The position numbers were made by a program, and so were the translations under genes. The notes beneath the pieces are model-generated. The model saw nothing but the letters and a program-made list of their open reading frames with translations. It had not been told where the DNA came from and ran no database searches. Shown piece after piece: positions 55,569 through 64,000 of a DNA stretch of 64,000 bases (position 1 is the first letter of the stretch; every line of letters begins with the position of its first letter). Origin of the DNA: Punctularia strigosozonata HHB-11173 SS5 (lineage: Eukaryota > Basidiomycota > Agaricomycetes > Corticiales > Punctulariaceae); contig NW_006767435.1 in the NCBI RefSeq assembly GCF_000264995.1, positions 1 through 64,000 of the forward strand, in the 5' to 3' direction.

Positions 55569-56995
55569 ATGGGTTGCGTCCAGTCCGCCGGCGTCGACGA
55601 TGAGGCCAAAGCCCGTCAGTTTTCCGCTTCCGCTTCTGGCGACGTTGTGGCTCACCGCGTTATGTGCGACAGGCAACGACGAGATTGAGAGCCAGCTCAA
55701 GCGGGACAGGATGATGGCCAAGAATGAGATCAAGATGCTGTTACTCGGGGCCGGAGAGTCGGGCAAGGTGCGGAGACGCGGCGCTGTTGCCGTCGTTTGT
55801 CAGCGCTGACAACTGCAACAGTCGACAGTGCTCAAGCAGATGAAGTTGATCCACCATGGCGGATACAACGATCAAGAGCGGGATTCATACAAGGAGATCA
55901 TATTTTCCAACACTATCCAGTCTATGCGGTACGTGGTCGCAACGTCGGCCCGAGTGGCGTCGCTGACGGGTTCGCAGTGCGATACTTGAGGCCATGCCTC
56001 ATCTCGACATCCCCCTCCAGCCTCAAAATGACGCTCGTCGCTCCGTCATCCTCTCTCTCCCTCCGCAAATTGAAGGCGACATACTTCCGCGAGATGTCAT
56101 AGATGCTGTCCGCGGTCTCTGGCGCGACCCTGGCGTCAAGGAAGCCGTCCGTCGTTCGCGCGAGTTCCAGCTCAATGACTCGGCCGTCTACTACTTCAAC
56201 GCGATCGACCGCATGTCCCAGCCCAGCTACCTCCCCACGGACCAGGACATCCTCCGATCTCGTGTCAAGACGACCGGCATCACCGAAACCACCTTCAAGG
56301 TCGGCGAGCTCACCTACCGGTTGTTCGACGTGGGCGGTCAGCGGTCGGAGCGGAAGAAGTGGATACACTGCTTTGAGAACGTCACCGCGCTCGTGTTCTT
56401 GGTGTCTCTCAGCGAGTACGACCAGATGCTGTACGAGGACGAGAGTGTGGTGAGTCAGCTTCGCATTTGCACCTTGATCTCCGTTCACGTCGGCCGCAGA
56501 ACCGTATGCAAGAAGCCCTCACGCTGTTCGACTCGATATGTAACTCGCGCTGGTTCGTCAAGACGTCAATCGTACGTGATGTCACTTGATACACCTCGCG
56601 TCGCAACCGGCTGATTCGTGGTTCTTTGTCGCTGCAGATTCTCTTCCTGAACAAAATCGACCTGTTCGCGGAGAAACTTCCGCGCTCGCCTCTGGGCGAT
56701 TACTTCCCCGACTACACCGGTGGCGACAACTACGACGCGGCCTGCGACTACCTCCTCCACCGCTTTGTTTCGCTCAACCAGTCGGCCGCGACTAAGCAGA
56801 TCTACGCCCACTACACGTGCGCGACTGATACGCAGCAGATCAAGTGTGAGTAGTTTTGTCATCATCACACCCTGCCTTCCAGGGCAACGGACGTGAGAAC
56901 GGTTTCTAACGCGATGACCTTTCCCCGCAGTCGTCCTTAGCGCCATCCAGGACATCTTGCTTCAGCTCCACCTACGGGAATGCGGTCTGTTGTAA
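55569..56995 (+). CDS. Heterotrimeric G protein alpha subunit
   Basis: Seven exons: 55569-55614, 55673-55767, 55822-55928, 55978-56449, 56500-56571, 56638-56845 and 56931-56995, summing to 1065 bases (354 residues). The start MGCVQS offers Gly2 for myristoylation and Cys3 for palmitoylation. GTP-binding motifs are all present: P-loop [11 protein letters not shown] (split by intron 2), switch [11 protein letters not shown], switch [23 protein letters not shown] and TCATDTQQI. The protein ends ECGLL, so the Cys at -4 that pertussis toxin modifies in Gi-type subunits is conserved. Fungi use several G-alpha subunits for pheromone, nutrient and cAMP signalling. I cannot say which paralogue this is. 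Confidence 0.95.
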
Positions 56996-58564
56996 AGGAT
57001 TTCGTACGGTGACCACCGCGGTCGTCGTACGCATGCATCATCTTATATCTATGTCGCCTCACATATTTTCTGTTCCGACCTTTCCTCAACACATAGCTTG
57101 GTTCTTGGAGATACTATCTTCTCATCGTATACTTTACCCCTTTTCTCTTGCATCGACCTTGTCGCCTTACTTTTACAGTATCGCATTCACGAAAGGTGCC
57201 GTCCGTCTGTGGACTTCTGGTCTGTTTACTTTCTGCGGCTTCATGAGGATGGACGGCGTGTGTTTCAATATAATACCCATGTTTCGTCGAGTGGATAGCC
57301 AACTGAGCCCTGGGTCAGGACAGGTGTGCCACATTGTGATGGAGATGTGGCGCCATTTGGTGCCATACGCGGGATGTTCGGACCTGAATGAGGCGCTGGA
57401 CCTGAGATGTAACACGTTCTTCTCAGCGTTCGCCTTCTTAACTTATCAAAGCCCCTCCTGAATCAGGGCGCTGTGTTGCATCCAGAGCTGAAATACAGGC
57501 CGCGTGGTATAGGTCGTCCGGCTTGCGCAGAGTCTGCGCCGACTTGGTACGGATGTTCCCATCGTACGGCGATATCGCCAGGGAGCATGTGCAACATGCG
57601 GTGCGAAGAAGATTGGCAATATGAATGCCATACATAACTCGGAACCTTCAATGTGGGTTATCCCGCACAGGCTGAACGAGGAGCTGTATAGATCTTGGGT
57701 AGGTTTCCGTCTTTATTTTTGCATGCTATGAGCCGGAACTATGGATATTTTCCAAAATTACATTCTCGGATGGGTGTGTCTGTGATCCGGTGATTCTCTG
57801 TGAGTGCAGGTCTTCATGTTATAACTGGATTCCGCTTGATGTTTAGATCATCCACGCAAACGTTTTGTCTTGGTTGCGTCAAGCCAATTATCAATCCACA
57901 AGGAATACTGCTCTACAATCGTGATGGGGAACTAGCTACCGGTACCTTGGCGTTCTGGCGGATTCATTTTCGATTTGCAGGATCCGGAGCCAGGAACGGA
58001 GATATCTTGAGTAGCTCAGTGAGCATATGAGGCGTTGTGGTTTCTTTTGTCGAGCACCATCGTCCACGGGCGTGAGGAGCACTCGTCGAGAAGAGGGAAA
58101 GGGCTGGGGCCCTTGTGGTCCGAACTTACTACGTACAAACGATAAGGGACCCAAGGTAAGCCGCGATACGAGCATATTGGCTCCCAGAGACTTTCTGTTG
58201 ACACCGTGATCAGCAGTGGCTGCCTGCGAACCCCCAGGCGAAGACATGGACTTACATATATAGCTCGGGGTCGTCCAAGCCCTTATTGATCACCCTTCGA
58301 ACCTCGCCGCGCTTGTAGCACGCCCGAATGTGTGGAGGACAGATATTTCAACGAAGTTCCATACCTTGCTTACGAAGTATTTTTCCGGTAGCAATCGGAG
58401 CCGCACATTCAAATCAGCTGTGATGGTCTTATTATACACCGCGATAGAGAAAGGGCCTGTATCAAGGCGCAGTGAGTACTACATATACCAGAAGTTACCG
58501 CCTGGGAACGGTCCACACTCGGGGAGACCTGAGCCTCGTTCCGCTGAATGCAACTCAATCATCA
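56996..58564. other. Gene-free stretch
   Basis: About 1.6 kb between the G-alpha stop and the Costars stop. Short overlapping frames only. Nothing is recognised. Confidence 0.5.
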
Positions 58565-58982
58565 TTATTGTAGAAGAACAATGTCAATGTCATCGTGTAC
58601 TCCCTGCGGGACTGTCTTCAGTCCTGATATGTCTCCCACACGGTCAGCTCTGGCGTACCTGCAACAACATCTCGGTGTTGTACGTGATGACCTTCTTGCG
58701 CTTCGCCGCACGCAGGGTACCCACGAGGGCTTCGACTGGATGGATTCATGGCATTTTTGAAAGCAAGCTGGACGCTCGTGGTAGAATTACGAACATATGT
58801 TGGAGCATCGGTCGTCTCTGACGATCTTGCCGAACTTCACCGTTATCTTGTCATCGTATGCGGGATTGGGCCCTCCGAGTCTCTGGATCTCGCCCTTGAC
58901 AGATATTTGATACAAGAAGGCTGTAATAGATGGTACCAATGCTTGCCTTGAGCAGCTCGATCTCTTCATCGGTATTGGCCAT
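58565..58982 (-). CDS. Costars family protein
   Basis: Four exons on the minus strand: 58947-58982, 58795-58894, 58659-58735 and 58565-58603, summing to 252 bases (83 residues), the usual length of stand-alone Costars proteins. The assembled protein reads MANTDEEIELLKGEIQRLGG, KITVKFGKIVRDDRCSNIFE, ALVGTLRAAKRKKVITY and LLLQ..GVHDDIDIVLLQ in order (blocks quoted, not the whole). These match the Costars domain also found at the C-terminus of ABRA/STARS actin regulators. Costars proteins influence actin dynamics in Dictyostelium; the role in fungi is little known. Intron 1 starts GCAAGC after AAG, a standard GC-AG intron. No single frame here is long enough to reveal the gene unspliced. Confidence 0.9.
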
Positions 58983-59504
58983 GACCAGCCTGCGGAGGGG
59001 CGTTCGGTGCCCGGTAGTGCGGATGGTAGGTATAGGCCCTTCAGTACACCCTGAAGTGGAGTTCAAAGACTCGGGTAGATGCGAAGCGTTAAAAAGTGGT
59101 CGGAGAGCTTTGTACAGTGCCTAGGATATCGTAGATGGTTGAGAAGAGCGGTAGCGATTAGATGGGCTATCTCAATTGCTGGACCCACGAGCACCCTCAG
59201 AAGAACGCCCACGTGATCGCGAGGTTGACTGCCGGACACGGGGAGGCCAGCGACGTTGCGGGTATTTTACCTACTCTACACGACCGTCTATGGGCCTTTG
59301 TTCCATTTCTCCTCCTTCACGACGACGGTGACCTCCGTCTCTGCTGTACTTTACCCGCCCACGTCGAGGCTCAGCCCAAAGAGAACGAACGTACAAGTCA
59401 CGACTTGACGACCACGCCTCCTGCACGACATCCGGCCGATTTGGACACGGGATTACCGACGACCACTATCTCAACCAGAATACTGTCATTATACTTGGGG
59501 CGTC
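58983..59504. promoter_or_regulatory. Divergent intergenic region, Costars / NIMA kinase
   Basis: About 520 bases between two divergent start codons, so both promoters are expected here. A 158-codon frame entering the kinase start region is not coding in that frame. No clear motif was found. Confidence 0.5.
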
Positions 59505-62500
59505 ATGTCCTGGCTAGATCAATTCGAATGCTTGGACGTGATCGGCAACGGTTCGTTTGGCATAATACGAAAAGTACGCAGGAAGACGGATGGCGTGGTG
59601 CGTGCTCCTTTGATGGCTTCATCCGTATCTTGCTGTGAAACATACCCGGAGCTGAGTTCTTGACGTGTTTACCTACTAGATCTTTGCTCGCAAAGACTTG
59701 AACTTCGAACGAATGTCGGAGCGAGACCGCAAGCAAATTGTTGCCGAAGTCAACATCCTCAAGGACCTTCACCATACCCACATAGTTCGCTATCACGACC
59801 GTTATGTCGACAGAGATGCTGGGATCTTATATATCCTTATGGAGTACTGTGGTGGAGGTGAGTAGACTCCGTTGTGTCGCGTTGACGGGGTGCCGACCTT
59901 TTCGGACTAGGCGACCTCTCCACAATCATCAAGCAAGCAACGAAGCTTAATCGTCCTATACCCGAAGACACCATATGGAACTACTTCATGCAGATTCTCC
60001 TCGCCCTCGTATACTGCCACCATCCGAATGGGCATGCAAGACGAGAAAGCGCCGGTACGGCGGAGGTACGCCAAACTAGTCGCATTTTGTTGATCTTCAT
60101 CCAGGCTAATCGGCCCGGTAACTCCTCGCAGGATCTTACACAAATCAGCTCTAGTCATAACCGCCGGCCGCAGATCCTTCATCGCGACCTGAAACCGGAC
60201 AACGTCTTCCTGTCGGACGCTGGCGAGGTTAAGCTGGGCGACTTTGGCTTGAGCAAGGCCCTGAGTGCGGCGGGCCCCGCCAGTTTCGCTAGCACCTATG
60301 TCGGGGTACGTGTACACCTCAACACGTCACACGAAGACGACCTGATCTCCGGCACGCGACCGTCATCAGACACCATATTACATGTCCCCAGAGCTTATGC
60401 AGGAGAAGGCGTACGACTCGAAATCCGACATCTGGTCCTTAGGTTGCCTTATATACGAGCTGTGCGCTCTCAAGCCTCCTTTTCACGAGGCGAAGACCCA
60501 CGCGGAGCTGAGCGTGTTCATCCGTAACGGCCGGATACCCCCGCTACCGAGAGGCTACAGCGAGAACCTCACCAGGGTCATCAAAGCGATGCTCAACTTG
60601 AACGTCTGTCGTCTTCTACCTATTACTGACGTTCAGAGATAACCGTTGTATGGATAGCCCGCGATGCGACCATCAGCCATCCAGCTGTTACAGCACGAAC
60701 GCTTGGAACTGGCTCAGAAGGTCACCGAAACGTCTAAAATGTGAGGTGTGCTCTTGCCCCGCACTCGAATTGCTCACCCATCGGTCACATAATACAGGAT
60801 CGCGGAAGTGAGGCTTCACAAGCAGAACGTCTCCGCGCGCGAGAAGGAGGTCCATGCACGGGAACTGGCCCTCCTTGACCGGGAGTCGCGTCTGCAAGCG
60901 ATCCTCGCGGAGAAGGACGCGGAGATCGCGAACCTGCGGACGCATGGCCTAGGGGCGTCGGAGGCGCAGGTCCAGGCGCGTGTGGCGATCGCGGTGCAAG
61001 AGGTGACGATGGAGGCGGAGGTGCGGATACAGCAGCTGAGGCAGGAAGTGGCGAACCTGAACGTAGCGGCCGAGTCGAGAATACGGGAGGCAGTAGCCAG
61101 GAGAGAGGAGGAGTTGAGGCTGCTCGTTTTGAAGCACGAGGAAGGCGTAAAGGTTGCTATGCAAAGAAGAGAGGACGAGTTGATGGAAGCGGTGCGGAAA
61201 CGGGAGGAGCAGGTCAACCAAGCATGGATCGATAGGGAGCGGGATCTGCAGGAGGAGTGGTTAGCCAAATGGAAGCATGCTGAAGGTGAATGGGAGAAAG
61301 AGCGGGCAGGCTTCGATAAGCGATGGGAAGATGGGGTCAATGAGCTTAAGGAACGTGTCGCGGAGTTGGAGGCCCGAGAGCGAGAAGTGGACGAGGAATG
61401 GGAAAGGCTGTTCGTCATGAGGAGGGAGCTGAAGGAGAAGATGAAGGGTATGCTGAGCTATGGCCCGCTTGATTGCATTCTGACCGTTCTTGGATAGGGA
61501 AAAAGGACAAGAATCCCCTCGAGGAAGTGATCAACGTCTTACCGTCATCAAGGAAATCTGAAGACGCGGGCGAGACTTCGGATACGGAGAGTAGTCGACC
61601 TCGTGAGAGGGATACGCCCAGGAAACTTGTCGAAGGCTTGGAGACACCTGTCCCGAAGGACTTAACCCACAGGCACCATGTCTTCGGGGCCATGCTGGAA
61701 CCTCCCGCTTCTGCAATGAAGGGTAAGCCCGCGTCGTTATTCTCGCTCATCGTCCCCCTGATCGTAGCCATATCAGGTGTCGTTCTGACGGCAACGGGCG
61801 AGCCTATCGCGACGCCAGCTCCCGCAGAATTCGCGAAGATATTCGACAAGAGCCCGAAGGTTGACCTCAAATTTGGCCAAATCTTCAATTTCGACGAGCA
61901 CGAGGTAGTGCATTAGCGTTTCACAGTCTCATCGCACTAGCTCAACGATGCTCAGACAGATGTCGAGACGGAGAAGGAGGAGGAGGAGGAACAGACACGG
62001 ACTACTCGTATACGACAGGTCACCGAGTCTCCCTCAAAACGGGCCAGCGAGAGGGCTAAGCAATCTGTGCGCCGTGCCGATAGCGGGCCAACCAGCCCGG
62101 CGAAACCACCCGCTTCGCGGACCAGAAGAGCGCCGTCTGCCTCGACCAGCAGCACCGAGGAGAAGAAGAGCACGCCTTCGACGTCCAAGGCCGCTACCAG
62201 GACAGCAGTTCCTACAGCGCGCTTGCGTAGGCCTTCCACCACCCGTAGAACAGCAACTGTTCCAGCATCGCAGGCGCTGTTCGGCGACGCCGCTTCGAAA
62301 CAACCATCGACTTCCGCTGCCTCCTCGTCGTCATCCGCTGCCACCTTAGTCCCGCCTAGGCCCGCCGCCGGGAACTTGCCCAGGTCGAAATCGGCTTCTT
62401 CGTTGCCGCTAGGGCCGCCTCCTTCGTACGATCTGAACGACGAGGACAACCTGCCCAGTCCCTTCCTGAAAAAGATCGACCGCGACCGAATATCAATGTC

Positions 62501-62690
62501 CAATACCGCGCCTACAACAAAAGCTACTGCACCATCCGCCGTAAACGGCGCGACTAGGCGGAGGAGTGACGTGAATCGCTTGAGAAGCGTGGCAGCTGCG
62601 AACATTGTCAAGGCGGACCGCGACCGATCTTCGGTGGCGAGCGCGAGGAAGGCAGCGGAAGACGGCCGAAAAGCGTTGCTTAGGACATGA
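59505..62690 (+). CDS. NIMA-related (NEK) mitotic kinase
   Basis: Ten exons: 59505-59597, 59680-59857, 59911-60065, 60132-60305, 60370-60603, 60658-60740, 60798-61447, 61498-61722, 61777-61904 and 61956-62690 (884 residues). The start MSWLDQFECLDVIGNGSFG gives the glycine loop. The kinase core continues with IFARKDLNFERMSERDRKQI (Lys in ARK), ILYILMEYCGGGDL, ILHRDLKPDNVFL, DFGLSK, GTPYYMSPE and SDIWSLGCLIYEL. A roughly 40-residue insert separates YCHHPNGH from HRDLKPDN, as in NIMA of other fungi. A coiled coil of about 220 residues follows (EREKEVHARELALLDRES and on), then a basic Ser/Thr/Pro-rich tail with PEST-like stretches. NIMA drives mitotic entry together with Cdk1. The hydrophobic stretch in the frame near 61735-61776 is intron, not a membrane segment. 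Confidence 0.93.
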
Positions 62691-63316
62691 CCGTGCTATT
62701 CGTCCATCATAATCCTTGTTTACTAGACTGTTTTCTTCCATCATGGTTCACTATCCATTAATGCAGTGTACAAGTGCAACAAATTTTTCGTAGTATTCCA
62801 CGTTTTAGTCACGGCGACAATACTTTGGTAGGATGGGGTGTCCGGTGGTCTTTGAATATACCAGATGTAATCTGATAAATTGGGACACAAACTCAGATGG
62901 CCTCGAGAAAGACTGGTCGCTGATAGTGTGCTAAATATGTTGGTTGAATGTTACATTTGCTCTAGGCTGGCCATACGTATGGTCGCGCCCAGAGATATGG
63001 TTCCGTCTGACCCGTGTATACAGACAGAAACTGCGGGTATAAGCGACTCTAAAAACGCGTGATGGGAACAGTACAGATGTGAGGGTATAAGCTATGAGTA
63101 AAAGATTGAGCATGTCGGCCAACAGCGACAAGATGATGATACATGACATATGCTACACAATCGATATGCCGAAGGGGAACGGGAGCGCCAGTAGGTTGAT
63201 GGGGAACGGTAGGTGGAGCAAGTAGCAGCGAGTGGAAACTTTGAATGAACCTCAGAGAACAAGGGTATCGGGGTGTCACGCTGAGTGACGAATACTGTCG
63301 ATCAACGAGTGTGTTG
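62691..63316. other. Convergent 3' intergenic region
   Basis: About 625 bases between the NIMA-kinase stop (+) and the stop of the partial gene (-). Nothing is recognised. Confidence 0.5.
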
Positions 63317-63953
63317 TTATAGAGAGCGGCCGGCCGTTGGATGATAACGAAGGTCAGTTGCGTACAACGCGTAATACAGGAGGGAGCGAGAAGTCTGGGG
63401 GAAGCGGCGGCGCGATTCGAGCGACCAAACAAGCTTCGTTGAGTTTTTCACGCAGGTCGGCGCAGCGACCGCGTTGAGCTGCAGCGCCTTGTGCGTGAGC
63501 ATTTCCCAATCACTCAGTGGTGTGCGGATAAACGTACCAGGGCAAGGCCACAGGGCATTCAGAATGTCCAGGGGTCCGAGATACATTTTTGCAAGATCCA
63601 AAGCGCCGGTGAGCGTCCGATCGTGGTCCCAAAGACTTAAGCACCTATGGCAGGATTTAAAACGCTGAAAAAGGATTTGGCGCTTGCATTCGGAGACTTA
63701 CGTGGCGATCTGAACGGCGAACCAAGTAAGCTGCCACGGCTGCCTGGTCAAGAGATAGCCCTCCGGTTCTCCGAGATGGTGCGCCGTCGCCTTGACGCGT
63801 TTCACGGTTTGCTCGTTATGGGCAACTGCAGATCATCGGACAACGTCAGCGAGCTCACTATAATGTGAATCAAATGGAAACAGACTCCATTGCTCTGCTT
63901 GGCGACGAGGCAGCACTATCTTTGGACCACCATCGGCCCTGTGGCTTTGGGAC
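63317..63953 (-). CDS. 3' part of an unrecognised gene running off the right edge
   Basis: Minus-strand exons 63859-63953, 63702-63825 and 63317-63644 join at plausible splice sites and end in TAA. The assembled part reads GGPKIVLPRRQAEQWSLF, HNEQTVKRVKATAHHLGEPE, QPWQLTWFAVQIATCLSLWD, RTLTGALDLAKMYLGPLDIL and DWEMLTHKALQLNAVAAP. It reads as a soluble protein with no signal or membrane segment. The upstream intron (63826-63858) would be only 33 bases, which is short, so that junction may be wrong. The 5' end lies beyond the window. I do not recognise the family. Confidence 0.5.
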
Positions 63954-64000
63954 CTGGATAGACAGTCGGATCAGTACTCCACAAGAGACAATACCGACGC

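Noticed and set aside
61735-61776. Membrane segment in the NIMA kinase tail (SLFSLIVPLIVAISG)
   Set aside because: The stretch is bounded by GTAAGC and TATCAG and is an intron; removing it keeps the frame.

Overview
The window looks like a piece of a basidiomycete (Agaricomycete-type) nuclear genome. Nearly every gene can be read only by splicing out short GT-AG introns of about 50-75 bases. The gene content is fungal (Sec2, BCS1-like AAA ATPase, outward-rectifier K+ channel, G-alpha, NIMA kinase, GH71 alpha-1,3-glucanase, Egh16/Cas1-like secreted protein). A short interstitial CCCTAA run matches the usual fungal telomere repeat. I reassembled the exons by hand from splice signals. Where a total length is quoted, the exon sum is divisible by three.

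Layout. 1-2.9 kb: no intact gene; a hairpin, three telomere-type units, a 30-bp tandem repeat and an aspartic-protease relic. 2.9-10.1 kb: Sec2 (-), divergently paired with an intracellular GH71 enzyme (+), then a TA-flanked MITE and a cyclopropane-fatty-acid synthase (-). 11.7-16.3 kb: two knottin-like small secreted proteins, a small membrane protein and a GA4-desaturase/CmcJ-like enzyme. 18.1-30.5 kb: BCS1-like ATPase, a decayed TPR-CHAT gene, decayed copies of the BCS1-like gene and of the K+ channel, a siderophore-type MFS transporter, and the intact K+ channel.

31.0-45.9 kb is the most interesting part. Five genes begin with the same MDP1-type HAD phosphatase module with the same six intron positions and phases. 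The modules continue into three different C-terminal partners: a 5'-nucleotidase-type metallophosphoesterase (one gene), a protein-kinase-like domain (one gene, with the HAD active site degraded), and an unassigned domain that I read as possibly ADP-ribosyltransferase-like (three tandem paralogues). A nicotinamide riboside kinase gene sits inside the array. This looks like a fungal family that keeps one N-terminal module and swaps the C-terminal one. A link to NAD/nucleotide metabolism is a hypothesis.

46-64 kb: a secreted type-B carboxylesterase, an Egh16/Cas1-like secreted protein, a small orphan, a gene-poor 3.3-kb stretch with CATAATGCATA repeats, a G-alpha subunit, a Costars protein (found only by splicing), a NIMA-type kinase and the 3' part of an unrecognised gene leaving the right edge.
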